A stretch of DNA of 64,000 nucleotides from Palsa-506 sp963707065 (lineage in GTDB: Bacteria > Actinomycetota > Actinomycetes > Streptosporangiales > Streptosporangiaceae): positions 310,001-374,000 of the forward strand of contig CAVPPJ010000042.1 in the NCBI GenBank assembly GCA_963707065.1, in the 5' to 3' direction. Below the pieces are notes generated by a model. It did not search any database. It saw nothing but the letters and a program-made list of their open reading frames with translations, and had not been told where the DNA came from. The position numbers and the translations under genes were made by a program. Positions within the stretch are counted from its first letter, which is position 1; each line of letters starts with the position of its first letter. Positions 34,376 to 43,295 of this stretch are shown piece after piece.

Positions 34376-35767
34376 ATGACAGGTCATCGCGGTGACGACG
34401 CCGCACCGCCGCGGCGCGGGATGCTGACGCTGGAGCGGCTGCGCACCGGCTACGGCACCGGTGAGATCGATACGGTCGTGCTTGCCTTCACCGACATGCA
34501 GGGCCGCCTGCAGGGCAAGCGCCTGTCGGCGGAGTTCTTCCTCAGCGAGGTCGCCGAGAACTACTCGGAGGGCTGCAACTACCTGCTCGCGGTGGACGTC
34601 GACATGAACACCGTGGACGGCTACGCGATGTCCTCCTGGGACCGGGGCTACGGCGACTTCGTGCTGGTGCCGGACATGAGCACGCTGCGCTACCTGCCCT
34701 GGCACGAGGCCACCGTGCTGGTCATCGCCGACCTGACCTGGCTGGACGGGACCCCGGTGGTGGCCTCGCCGCGGCAGGTACTCAAGGCGCAGACCGACCG
34801 GCTGGCCGCCCGCGGCTGGCAGGCGATGGCGGGCACCGAGCTTGAGTTCGTGGTGTACACCGACACCTACGAGCAGGCGGCGGGCAAGGGCTACCAGGAC
34901 CTGGTGCCGGCCAACCAGTACAACGTGGACTACTCGATCCTCGGCACCTCGCGGATCGAGCCGCTGCTCCGCGCCATCCGCAACGGGATGGGCGGCGCGG
35001 GGCTGTACGTGGAGTCGGCGAAGGGCGAGTGCAACCTCGGCCAGCACGAGATCGCGTTCCGGTACGCGGACGCGGTGACCACCTGTGACAACCACTCGAT
35101 CTACAAGACCGGGTCGAAGGAGATCGCCGCACAGGCCGGGATGAGCATCACGTTCATGGCCAAGCCCAATGCCCGCGAGGGCAACTCCTGTCATATCCAT
35201 CTGTCCCTGCTCGGCGACGACGGATCGGCGGTGCTCGCCGGGGACGGGCCGTACGGGCTGTCCAAGACCGGCGAGCACTTCCTGGCGGGCCAGCTCGCGG
35301 CCATGCGCGAGCTCACCCTCTGCTATGCGCCGAATATCAATTCCTACAAGCGCTACGTGCCGGGCAGCTTCGCGCCGACCGCGGTCCGCTGGGGGGTGGA
35401 TAACCGGACCTGCGCACTGCGGCTGGTCGGCCACGGCCACTCGCTGCGCGGCGAGAACCGCACTCCCGGCGGTGACGTGAACCCCTACCTGGCGGTGGCC
35501 GCGATGATCGCCGCCGGGCTGCACGGCATCGACAACGAGCTGCCGCTTGAGCCCGTCTGCGCCGGCAACGCCTACCTGGACATGAGCACCCGGGTGCCGC
35601 ACACCCTGCGCGATGCCCTGGAGCTGTGGGAAACGAGCGATCTCGCCGGGCAGGCCTTCGGTACCGAGGTGCGCGAGCACTACGCCAACTACGCCCGGGT
35701 GGAGCTGGCCGCCTACGACGCCGCAGTGACCGACTGGGAGTTGCGGCGCTGCTTCGAGCGGCTCTAG
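34376..35767 (+). CDS. Glutamine synthetase-like gamma-glutamyl-amine ligase (PuuA/GlnA4 type)
   Basis: GS-I-fold ligase of 463 residues, probably joining glutamate to a primary amine with ATP. Metal and substrate elements: AGTELEFVVY, GECNLGQHEIAF, NSCHIHLSL (in place of the GSGMHxH of true GS) and ENRTPGGDVNPYL (in place of EYRxPGxxANPY). The FDGSS loop of true glutamine synthetase is replaced by DGYAMSSWDRGYGDF, as in gamma-glutamyl-polyamine or -ethanolamide synthetases. Context (permease before; ALDH, SDR, PuuD after) supports amine catabolism rather than ammonia assimilation. The start ATG at 34376 follows the 17-bp repeats. Confidence 0.88.
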   Translation: MTGHRGDDAAPPRRGMLTLERLRTGYGTGEIDTVVLAFTDMQGRLQGKRLSAEFFLSEVAENYSEGCNYLLAVDVDMNTVDGYAMSSWDRGYGDFVLVPDMSTLRYLPWHEATVLVIADLTWLDGTPVVASPRQVLKAQTDRLAARGWQAMAGTELEFVVYTDTYEQAAGKGYQDLVPANQYNVDYSILGTSRIEPLLRAIRNGMGGAGLYVESAKGECNLGQHEIAFRYADAVTTCDNHSIYKTGSKEIAAQAGMSITFMAKPNAREGNSCHIHLSLLGDDGSAVLAGDGPYGLSKTGEHFLAGQLAAMRELTLCYAPNINSYKRYVPGSFAPTAVRWGVDNRTCALRLVGHGHSLRGENRTPGGDVNPYLAVAAMIAAGLHGIDNELPLEPVCAGNAYLDMSTRVPHTLRDALELWETSDLAGQAFGTEVREHYANYARVELAAYDAAVTDWELRRCFERL

Positions 35768-35900
35768 CACCAGGGCCGCGAACGGACGGGCGTCGGCGGG
35801 CCGACCTGGTACCGGGCCGGCCCGGCACCGGGCCGGGCAGGCGCCACCGGGCCGGCCGGACGACGCAGGGACGGACGAGACCACAAGGAGTGACCGCAGC

Positions 35901-37265
35901 ATGTCCGAGTTCACCGTCGTGAACCCAGCCACCGAGGAGATCGTCACCACCGTGCCGCGGACCACGGCGGACGAGACCGATGCCGCGATCGAGCGGGCCG
36001 TGATGGCGCAGGTCGCCTGGCGGGCCGTCGCCCCGGCGGACCGGGCGGGCCTGCTGCGCAGCTTCGCCAGCGCGGTCGACGCGCACGTCGAGGAACTGGC
36101 CGGGCTGGAGGTGGCCGGCGCTGGCCACCCGGTCGGCCAGGCCCGCTGGGAGGCCGGCCAGGTCCGGGACGTGCTCACCTACTACTCCGCCGCGCCGGAG
36201 CGGGCCTGCGGCAGGCAGATCCCGGTGGCCGGCGGCCTGGACGTCACGTTCGCCGAGCCGATCGGCGTCGTCGGCCTGATCGTGCCGTGGAACTTCCCGA
36301 TGCCGATCCTGTCCTGGGGGATGGCGCCCGCGCTGGCGGCCGGCAACGCGGTGATCGCCAAGCCCGCCGAGATGACGCCGCTGACCGCGATCAGGATCGG
36401 CGAGCTTGCGCTGGAGGCGGGCATCCCGGAGGGAGTCTTCCAGGTACTGCCGGGCAAGGGCAGCGTGGTCGGGCAGCGGCTCGTCGACCACCCGGCCGTC
36501 GGCAAGATCGTGTTCACCGGTTCCACCGAGGTCGGCCGCGAGATCATGGCCGGCTGCGCCCGCCGGGTGAAGCGGGTCACCCTGGAACTCGGCGGCAAGA
36601 GCGCCAACATCGTCTTCGCCGACGCCGACCTGGAGCGGGCCGCGGCCACCGCCCCGCAGGCCGCCTTCGACAATGCCGGCCAGGACTGCTGCTCCCGGTC
36701 GCGGATCCTGGTGCAGCGCTCGGTCCTGGAGAAGTTCATGGAGCTGCTCGAGCCCGCCGTCAAGGCCGTCACGGTCGGCGACCCGGCATCGACGTCGACC
36801 GTGATGGGGCCGCTGATCTCGGCCGCCCACCGGGATCGCGTCGCGTCCTACGTGCCGGACGGCGCGCCGGTCGCGTTCCGCGGCACCGCTCCCGGCGGGC
36901 CGGGCCACTGGTACCCGCCGACGGTGCTCGCGCCGGTCCGGCTGGACGACCCGGCCTACACCGAGGAGGTGTTCGGGCCGGTGGTGACCGTCACCCCGTT
37001 CGAGGACGAGGCGATGGCGGTGGCGCTCGCCAACGACACGCCCTACGGCCTGTCCGGATCGATCTGGACCAGGGACGTGGGCCGCGCTATCCGGGTGGCC
37101 AGGGCGGTGGACACCGGCAACCTGTCGGTGAACTCGCACTCCTCGGTCCGCTACTCGACCCCGTTCGGCGGGTTCAAGCAGTCCGGTCTCGGCCGCGAGC
37201 TCGGGCCGGACGCACTCGATTCCTTCACCGAGGTCAAGAACGTCTTCATCGCAACGGAGGGGTGA
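35901..37265 (+). CDS. Aldehyde dehydrogenase (PuuC-like) of the amine operon
   Basis: ALDH-superfamily enzyme of 454 residues, a little shorter than usual. Motifs: LIVPWNFPMPILSWGMAPALAAGN, VFTGSTEVGREI, catalytic Glu in LELGGKSANIVF, catalytic Cys in NAGQDCCSRSRILV. The C-terminus YSTPFGGFKQSGLGRELG is intact. Expected to oxidise the gamma-glutamyl aldehyde to the acid. AAGGAG lies 12 nt upstream. The 130-bp gap to the ligase gene holds GGCCGG-rich repeats only. Confidence 0.88.
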   Translation: MSEFTVVNPATEEIVTTVPRTTADETDAAIERAVMAQVAWRAVAPADRAGLLRSFASAVDAHVEELAGLEVAGAGHPVGQARWEAGQVRDVLTYYSAAPERACGRQIPVAGGLDVTFAEPIGVVGLIVPWNFPMPILSWGMAPALAAGNAVIAKPAEMTPLTAIRIGELALEAGIPEGVFQVLPGKGSVVGQRLVDHPAVGKIVFTGSTEVGREIMAGCARRVKRVTLELGGKSANIVFADADLERAAATAPQAAFDNAGQDCCSRSRILVQRSVLEKFMELLEPAVKAVTVGDPASTSTVMGPLISAAHRDRVASYVPDGAPVAFRGTAPGGPGHWYPPTVLAPVRLDDPAYTEEVFGPVVTVTPFEDEAMAVALANDTPYGLSGSIWTRDVGRAIRVARAVDTGNLSVNSHSSVRYSTPFGGFKQSGLGRELGPDALDSFTEVKNVFIATEG

Positions 37266-37273
37266 GCACAGAC

Positions 37274-38053
37274 ATGGCCAGCACAGGCACGCAGCGCTTG
37301 CAGGATCGGGTCGCCGTCATCACCGGCGCGGGCAGCGGCATCGGGCTTGCCAGCGCACGCAGGCTGGCGGCCGAGGGGGCGGTCGTGGTCGCCGTCGACA
37401 TCGACGAAGCGGCGGGCAAGGCGGCCGCGGAGGAGACCGGCGGCACGTTCATCACGGCCGACGTGGCCAGCGAGGATGATGTCCGGCGGCTGTACGAGAC
37501 CGTCGTCACGCGGCACGGGCGGGTCGATATCGCGTTCCATAACGCGGGCATCTCGCCGCCGGAGGACGACTCCATCCTGACCACCGGCCTCGATGCCTGG
37601 CGCCGCGTGCAGGAGGTGAACCTCACCTCGGTCTATCTGTGCTGCAAGCACGTGATCCCGCAGATGCAGCGGCAGGGGAAGGGATCGATCATCAACACGG
37701 CGTCGTTCGTGGCCGTGCTCGGCGCGGCGACGTCGCAGATTTCCTATACCGCGTCCAAGGGCGGGGTGCTGGCCATGAGCCGCGAGCTCGGCGTGCAGTT
37801 CGCCAGGGAAGGCATCCGGGTGAACGCGCTGTGCCCCGGCCCGGTCAACACCCCGCTGCTGCGCGAGCTGTTCGCCAAGGACCCGGAGCGGGCGGCACGC
37901 CGGCTGGTGCACATCCCGGCCGGCCGGTTCGCCGAGCCGGAGGAGATCGCCGCCGCCGTCGCATTCCTGGCCAGCGACGACGCGTCGTTCATCACCGCAT
38001 CGTCGTTCCTCGTCGACGGCGGCATCTCCGGCGCCTACGTGACGCCGCTCTAG
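37274..38053 (+). CDS. SDR-family dehydrogenase of the amine operon
   Basis: Classical SDR of 259 residues with a complete active site: TGAGSGIGLA near residue 18, NAG, catalytic Ser in NTASFVAVLG and YTASK. The C-terminal PAGRFAEPEEIAAAVAFLAS is typical. Acts as an NAD(P) alcohol or carbonyl dehydrogenase. In the E. coli Puu route this slot is taken by the FAD oxidase PuuB; here an alcohol dehydrogenase suggests an amino-alcohol substrate. The start may instead be GTG 37262, which overlaps the ALDH stop. Confidence 0.85.
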   Translation: MASTGTQRLQDRVAVITGAGSGIGLASARRLAAEGAVVVAVDIDEAAGKAAAEETGGTFITADVASEDDVRRLYETVVTRHGRVDIAFHNAGISPPEDDSILTTGLDAWRRVQEVNLTSVYLCCKHVIPQMQRQGKGSIINTASFVAVLGAATSQISYTASKGGVLAMSRELGVQFAREGIRVNALCPGPVNTPLLRELFAKDPERAARRLVHIPAGRFAEPEEIAAAVAFLASDDASFITASSFLVDGGISGAYVTPL

Positions 38054-38253
38054 CCCGCAGCGACCGGGCCGAGGGCTACTCCCCCGACGACGACATGCAT
38101 CCCGCGCAGCACTGTGCTGGCGAGGACGCCGGCCGCCGCCATCGAGGGGATGTTCGCGAGCTGCCGCGGGCTGAAGACCGCCTGCGCCCGGCGGTGATAC
38201 GGAGCTTCCTGGCTCGTCGCAGCACCCCGGCACGCGTGATCGCATATCCTCAC
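38050..38253 (-). other. Possible gene remnant between SDR and hydrolase genes
   Basis: A 67-codon minus-strand frame with coding-like third-position GC ending GVLASTVLRGMHVVVGGVALGPVAAG. It overlaps the SDR stop by 4 bp. No family is recognised and no ribosome-binding site is clear. It may be a leftover of a lost gene or chance. Confidence 0.2.
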
Positions 38254-38294
38254 GTGATCATGGACTGCACGGGCATCAGCGGATGGAGGCTCAG

Positions 38295-39047
38295 GTGAGC
38301 GAGGTTCTTTCGGGGGGCGGCACCGGGCCGGCGCCGGTGATCGGCATCAGCGCCTACCACGAGCAGGCCCACTGGGGTAAATGGGACGCCGAGGCAGTCG
38401 TCCTGCCCTGGCGTTATCCGCAGCGTGTTACCGAAGCGGGCGGCGTGCCCGTGCTGCTGCCGCCGGTGCCGGGCATCGCGGGGATACTCGACAGGATTGA
38501 CGGGCTCGTCCTGTCCGGCGGCGGTGACTTCGATCCGGCGGGTTACGGCGCGCAGCGTCACCCGGAGACCACGTCGGTACGGCCGGAGCGGGACGCCGCC
38601 GAGCTAGCGCTGCTTTCCGCTGCGCTGGAACGTGGGCTGCCCGTCCTCGGCATCTGCCGCGGCATGCAGGTGATCAACGTGGCCATGGGCGGCAGCCTGC
38701 ATCAGCATGTGCCGGACCTGCTCGGCCACCACGTGCACGCGCCGGTGCCAGGGTCCTACGGCGCGCATCCGGTCCAGGTCGCCGCGGGCAGCGGGCTGGC
38801 GAAGATCCTCGGCCGGACTGAAGTCGATACGGTGCCGACCCATCACCATCAGGCGCTGGACCGGCTGGGTACTGGCCTGACCGCGACCGCGTGGTCGGAC
38901 GACGGGATCGTCGAGGCGGTGGAGCTCGATGCGCCGGGCTGCCCGTTCGCGGTGGCCGTGCAGTGGCATCCCGAGGTGGGCGACGACCTGAGCCTGTTCC
39001 GCGCACTGGTCGCCGCGGCAGTCCCGGCAGCGGCGCTGGCGCCCTGA
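38295..39047 (+). CDS. Gamma-glutamyl hydrolase, class I glutamine amidotransferase-like (PuuD type)
   Basis: Peptidase C26/GATase-like hydrolase of 250 residues. Nucleophile Cys in VLGICRGMQVINVAMGG, then His and Glu in AVQWHPE; SGGGDFDPAGYG is the typical oxyanion/ligand loop. It would free glutamate from the gamma-glutamyl acid at the end of the pathway. The GTG at 38295 has GGAGG 5 nt upstream, better than ATG 38283. It closes the five-gene catabolic set. Confidence 0.88.
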   Translation: MSEVLSGGGTGPAPVIGISAYHEQAHWGKWDAEAVVLPWRYPQRVTEAGGVPVLLPPVPGIAGILDRIDGLVLSGGGDFDPAGYGAQRHPETTSVRPERDAAELALLSAALERGLPVLGICRGMQVINVAMGGSLHQHVPDLLGHHVHAPVPGSYGAHPVQVAAGSGLAKILGRTEVDTVPTHHHQALDRLGTGLTATAWSDDGIVEAVELDAPGCPFAVAVQWHPEVGDDLSLFRALVAAAVPAAALAP

Positions 39048-39092
39048 GCCAGGCCGCCCCGGCGGTCCGGGCGGCCTGGTGACGCCGGGCCG

Positions 39093-39277
39093 TCAGGCGA
39101 GCTCGCGGATGAGCCGGGGCAGGCCGGCCGGGCGGAATTTCGAAGTAGTCCTCCTCCTGGCGGTACCGGACCCCGTCGAAGCCGAACTCGGCAACCCGGT
39201 GCCAGACCGGCTCGCCACGGCTGCCACCCCTAGCCGTCGGCGAAGACCCCGCCCGGGTAGCTAGGCTCCGCTGTCAT
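39093..39277 (-). pseudogene. Decayed small gene opposite the S10 peptidase start
   Basis: Three pieces on the minus strand in different frames join into a plausible ~60-residue protein: MTAEPSYPGGVFADG from 39277, RGEPVWHRVAEFGFDGVRYR with EEDYFEIPPGRP in the middle, and GLPRLIRELA with a TGA at 39093. Codon third positions are GC-rich throughout. Two frame breaks. No family recognised. Confidence 0.4.
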
Positions 39278-40808
39278 GACCGACAACGCAGAGCAGTCAG
39301 AGCAGAAAGTGCCGGGACCAGACCAGGCCGACGCGGCAGCGCGAGCCGGGGACCCGAAGGCCGGGGACCCGAAGGCCGAGGACCCGAAGGACGACCTGGT
39401 CACGACGCACCATGTGATCACGATTGACGGCGCCGAACTGCGCTACACGGTGACCGCCGGGCGGGTGGTGCTCCGCCAGGAAGGGCACACCGACGACAAG
39501 TTCGACGGCGCGGCGGCGAAGGCCGAGGTGTTCGTGGTGGCCTATACCCTCGATGACGCCGAGGCCCGGACCCGGCCGGTGACGTTCGCCTTCAACGGCG
39601 GGCCTGGGTCGTCCAGCGTCTGGCTGCACCTTGGCCTGCTGGGGCCCCGCCGGGTCCTGATGGGTGACGCCGGTGACCTGCTGCCGCCCCCGTATGACCT
39701 CGCCGATAACTACGAGACCCTGCTCAGGGACTCCGACCTGGTTTTCATCGACCCGGTGTCAACCGGGTACTCCCGCGCGGTCAAAGGCGAGAAATCCAAG
39801 GACTTCCACGGATACGGCGGGGATGTCGAGTCCGTCGGCGAGGTGATCAGGCTCTGGACCACGCGTTACGGCCGGTGGATGTCCCCGAAGTACATCTGCG
39901 GCGAGTCGTACGGCACGCTGCGCGCCGCCGCGCTCGCGCGGCACCTGCAGGAACGCTGTGCCCTCTACCTCAACGGCCTGATCCTGATCTCGGCTGTGCT
40001 GAACGCCGGCACCCTGGAGTTCGACGATGGCAGCGACGACCCGTACGTGCTGTACCTGCCGACCTACGCCGCCATCGCGCACTATCACGGCCGGCATCCA
40101 GGCCGGCCGCTGCGCGAGGTGCTGGACGAGGCGGAGGCATACGCGGAGCGGGACTACCCGTGGGCGCTGGCGCGCGGCGCGCGGCTGACGGCGGACGAGC
40201 GCGCCGCCGCCGTCGCCAAGCTCGCTTCGCTGACCGGCCTGTCCGGTGACTACATCGACCGGGTTAACCTGCGGCCCGAGCACGTCCGGTTCCTGACCGA
40301 GCTGCTGCGCGACGAGCGCCGCACCGTCGGCCGGATCGATGGCAGGTTCACCGGCTGGGACTCCGATTACGGCCGCGAGCACTGGACTACCGACCCCTCC
40401 ATCGACGCGATCATGGGGCCGTACACCGCCGCGCTCAATCACTACGTCCGGGCCGAACTCGGCTACGCCAGCGACCTGTCGTACGAGACCCTGACCAGCC
40501 GGGTGCGCCCGTGGTCGTACAAGGAATTCGAGGGCCAGCATGTCAACGTCGCGGACAAGCTCGCCGAGGCCATGCGGGTCAACCCGTCCATGCGGGTGTA
40601 CGTGGCGTGCGGCTACCACGACGCAGCGACGCCGTACTTTGCCGCCGAGCACACCTTCGCGCAGCTGGCGATCCCGGCCGAGCTGGCGGCCAGGGTGGAG
40701 TTCGGCTACTTCGAGGCGGGCCACATGATGTACATGCACGAGCCGAGCAGGCTGGCGCAGTCGCAGCAGCTCGCGGAGTTCGTGCGCGGCGGCGAAGAGG
40801 CGACATGA
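39276..40808 (+). CDS. S10-family serine carboxypeptidase-like protein
   Basis: Alpha/beta-hydrolase peptidase of 510 residues, cytoplasmic as no signal peptide is seen. S10 signatures: FNGGPGSSSVWLHLG, nucleophile Ser in ICGESYGTLRAAALA, catalytic Asp in YVACGYHDAATPYF and His in FEAGHMMYMHE. The N-terminus has a short repeat (KAGDPKAGDPKAEDPKDD). A TAGGCT box lies 8 nt before the ATG, with no ribosome-binding site, suggesting a leaderless transcript. Its end overlaps the amine oxidase start by ATGA. Confidence 0.88.
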   Translation: MTDNAEQSEQKVPGPDQADAAARAGDPKAGDPKAEDPKDDLVTTHHVITIDGAELRYTVTAGRVVLRQEGHTDDKFDGAAAKAEVFVVAYTLDDAEARTRPVTFAFNGGPGSSSVWLHLGLLGPRRVLMGDAGDLLPPPYDLADNYETLLRDSDLVFIDPVSTGYSRAVKGEKSKDFHGYGGDVESVGEVIRLWTTRYGRWMSPKYICGESYGTLRAAALARHLQERCALYLNGLILISAVLNAGTLEFDDGSDDPYVLYLPTYAAIAHYHGRHPGRPLREVLDEAEAYAERDYPWALARGARLTADERAAAVAKLASLTGLSGDYIDRVNLRPEHVRFLTELLRDERRTVGRIDGRFTGWDSDYGREHWTTDPSIDAIMGPYTAALNHYVRAELGYASDLSYETLTSRVRPWSYKEFEGQHVNVADKLAEAMRVNPSMRVYVACGYHDAATPYFAAEHTFAQLAIPAELAARVEFGYFEAGHMMYMHEPSRLAQSQQLAEFVRGGEEAT

Positions 40809-42748
40809 GCGGCGCGGACGGCGGTTCCGGCGAGGGTCGTGCGGGCGGGGGCGCGGGCTCGTTGCCGCATCTGCTTGATCCGCTGTCCGCGGGCGAATTC
40901 CGGCAGGCCGCTGCGATCCTGCGCCGCGACCGGGGCGTCGGCGAGACCTGGCGGTTCGCGTCCATCGAGCTGCGCGAACCGGACAAGGCCGCGCTGGCGG
41001 CCTGGCGGCCGGGCGACCCGGTCCGGCGCGAGGCCGCGGTGGTGTGCTGGAACCGCGCGGACGGCCGGGTGTACTCGGCGCTGGTCTCGCTGACCGATGA
41101 CGCGGTGACCTCGTTCACCCGCCGGACCGGCGTGCAGCCGAACGCGACCCTGGATGAGTGGCACGAGGCGGACGCGATGCTGCGGCGGGACGGCCGGGTA
41201 ATCGCCGCGCTGGCCGATCGCGGGATCACCGACATCGATAGCGTGCTGTTCGACACCTGGACCTACGGCCACGCGCTCGTCCCGCAGCGGCACCGCAAGC
41301 GCCGGATGGGCTGGGTGGACGTCTGGCGCCGCGGCAGCGAGGGCGGCAATCCGTACGCCCATCCGGTCAACGGGCTGCATCCGCTGGTGGACCTTAACCA
41401 GATGGAGCTGCTGGAGCTCGGTGACACGCACCGCGTCGACCCGCCGGACACGATGGGCGAGTACGCGCCCAGGCTCGTTCCCGGCCAGCGGCCGCGCGAG
41501 GACGTGCAGCCGCTGGAGATAAGGCAGCCTGCCGGGGCCTCGTTCACCCTGGACGGGCATGCGCTGCGCTGGCAGAAGTGGTCGCTGCGAATCGGCTTCA
41601 ACTACCGGGAGGGCCTGGTCCTGCACCAGGTCGGCTACGACGACGGCGGCCGGGTGCGGCCCGTCGCGCACCGGCTCTCGCTGGCCGAGATGGTGGTGCC
41701 GTACCGGGATCCGACGCCGGACCATTACCGGCGGACCGCGTTCGACATCGGGGAATGGGGCCTCGGCTTCATGACGACATCCCTGGAGCGCGGCTGCGAC
41801 TGCCTCGGCGAGATCACCTACCTGGACGCGGTGCTGCACGACACCAGGGGCGAGCCGCAGGCCATCCCGCGCGCCATCTGCATCCACGAGGAGGACAACG
41901 GCGTGCTGTGGAAGCACGTCGACCAGGTGGCCGGGGCCGAGGTGCGCCGGATGCGCAGGCTCGTCATCTCCTGCCATGCGACCGTCGCGAACTATGAGTA
42001 CCTGGTGTACTGGCGGTTCTATCAGGACGGCAGCATCGAATGCGAGATCCGGGCCACCGGCGTGATGGTCGTGACGAACTTCCCGGCGGGCCCGCAGCCG
42101 CCGTACGGCACCCTGGTCGACGAGCGGACCTACGCCCCGTTCCACCAGCACTTCGTGGTCGCCCGGCTCGATCTTGACGTGGACGGGACGGCGAACACCG
42201 TCTACGCCTCAGACTCCGAGGCGCTGCCGGTCAGCGCGTCGAACCCGTACGGGCTCGCCCTTGTCCAGCGCAACACGCCGCTGCGGACCGAGCAGGAGGG
42301 GAAACAGGATTACGACTGGTCCGCCCAGCGCTCCTGGAAGATCGTCAACGACGGCGTCCGCAACGGCCTCGGCACGCCGGTCGGCTACAAGCTGGTGCCC
42401 GGCGGCGCGATCCCGGCGATGTTCGATCCCGGCTCCCCCGTGCTGCGGCGCGCCGAGGCGATCAGCCACACGCTCTGGGTTACTCCCTATCAGCCCGGGG
42501 AGCGGTGGCCGTGCGGCGAGTTCTGCACGCAGAGCGAGCGCGATCAGGGGCTGCCGGTGTGGACCGCGCAGGACCGCTCCATCGAGGACACCGACGTGGT
42601 GCTGTGGTACGTCTTCGGCATCCACCACATCACCCGGCCGGAGGACTGGCCGGTCATGCCCGTGGACACCGTGTCGTTCTGGCTGAAGCCGTTCGGCTTC
42701 TTCGACCGCAACCCCGCGCTCGACGTGCCCGCCAGCCCCGCGCACTGA
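40805..42748 (+). CDS. Copper-dependent primary-amine oxidase
   Basis: Topaquinone enzyme of 647 residues oxidising a primary amine to aldehyde, ammonia and peroxide. The TPQ precursor Tyr is in CHATVANYEYLVYW (usual consensus NY[DE]Y). The catalytic Asp region is FDIGEWGLG, with copper ligands in APFHQHFVVARLDLDVDG and GIHHITRPEDWPVMP. No signal peptide, so cytoplasmic as in many actinobacteria. It overlaps the peptidase gene (ATGA), so both are coupled. It may feed aldehydes to the ALDH of the adjacent amine operon. Confidence 0.92.
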   Translation: MSGADGGSGEGRAGGGAGSLPHLLDPLSAGEFRQAAAILRRDRGVGETWRFASIELREPDKAALAAWRPGDPVRREAAVVCWNRADGRVYSALVSLTDDAVTSFTRRTGVQPNATLDEWHEADAMLRRDGRVIAALADRGITDIDSVLFDTWTYGHALVPQRHRKRRMGWVDVWRRGSEGGNPYAHPVNGLHPLVDLNQMELLELGDTHRVDPPDTMGEYAPRLVPGQRPREDVQPLEIRQPAGASFTLDGHALRWQKWSLRIGFNYREGLVLHQVGYDDGGRVRPVAHRLSLAEMVVPYRDPTPDHYRRTAFDIGEWGLGFMTTSLERGCDCLGEITYLDAVLHDTRGEPQAIPRAICIHEEDNGVLWKHVDQVAGAEVRRMRRLVISCHATVANYEYLVYWRFYQDGSIECEIRATGVMVVTNFPAGPQPPYGTLVDERTYAPFHQHFVVARLDLDVDGTANTVYASDSEALPVSASNPYGLALVQRNTPLRTEQEGKQDYDWSAQRSWKIVNDGVRNGLGTPVGYKLVPGGAIPAMFDPGSPVLRRAEAISHTLWVTPYQPGERWPCGEFCTQSERDQGLPVWTAQDRSIEDTDVVLWYVFGIHHITRPEDWPVMPVDTVSFWLKPFGFFDRNPALDVPASPAH

Positions 42749-42791
42749 CGGCCGCCTCGTGCCCGCCGCCCGGCCCGCGAGCCTTGTGCTC

Positions 42792-42857
42792 GCCACTTGG
42801 CCCACCGCCGCCGGCCACTTGGCCCACCGCCGCCGGCCACTTGGCCCACCGCCGCCG
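42792..42857. repeat. Three exact 22-bp tandem units
   Basis: GCCACTTGGCCCACCGCCGC-CG repeated at 42792-42813, 42814-42835 and 42836-42857, without mismatch. It lies in the gap after the amine oxidase. The identity suggests recent amplification. Confidence 0.88.
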
Positions 42858-42881
42858 GCCGCGGCGCCCTGCGTCAGGCGT

Positions 42882-42966
42882 GCAACCCGATGGATCGGGC
42901 TTTCAGTGGCACCCAACCCGCTGAAAGCCCGATCCACAGGGTTAGCGGAGAGCTTCCCGGGCGGCC
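42882..42966. repeat. 85-bp hairpin repeat, left copy
   Basis: Arms TGGATCGGGCTTTCAG (42891-42906) and CTGAAAGCCCGATCCA (42921-42936) around a 14-nt loop. The whole 85 bp is nearly identical, in the same orientation, to 43296-43380 on the other side of the GNAT fragment. Confidence 0.9.
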
Positions 42967-42969
42967 AGG

Positions 42970-43260
42970 TCAGCCGAAGACGCGCCGCTGGTCGAGTGCG
43001 CAGAGCATTTCCGGCCGTCCGGGACCTGCGCCGGTGACCTGGCGGACGCGGGCAAAGCCTGCCTTTTCCAGCACGCGGATGGACCTGCCGTTCGCCACCT
43101 CGGGGCTGGCGACCACCCGCCGCACCTCCGGACTGGCGACCAGGACCACCCAGCGCAGGTAACTCCAGATCATCCCGGGTCCCACGCCCTTCCCGATGAG
43201 CTCCCTGGCGCCGATGAGGTAGTCGATCCCGGCCCGCGTTGCCCGGCCCATGCTGGCCAT
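42970..43260 (-). pseudogene. GNAT acetyltransferase, C-terminal fragment (AAC(6')-like)
   Basis: A 96-residue reading matching only the second half of a GNAT domain: GIDYLIGARELIGKGVGPGMI is the acetyl-CoA loop (Gly-rich), and VASPEVANGRSIRVLEKAGF is motif B. The N-terminal half is absent. Both ends abut the hairpin repeats (copies end at 42966 and start at 43296), so the truncation and the repeats probably arose together. Full-length relatives include aminoglycoside 6'-acetyltransferase and siderophore-type acetylases. Confidence 0.7.
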
Positions 43261-43295
43261 CGGTCACGTTCGACATTCTGCCGGGATCAGCGACC

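Noticed and set aside
34259..36178. 639-codon minus-strand open frame opposite the ligase gene
   Set aside because: Shadow frame; repeated Val/Gly/Arg/His composition and no start signal.
42792..42857. Possible CRISPR array
   Set aside because: Units are contiguous with no spacers and no cas genes are nearby; it is a tandem repeat.
42970..43260. Functional aminoglycoside acetyltransferase gene
   Set aside because: Only the C-terminal half of the GNAT domain is present.
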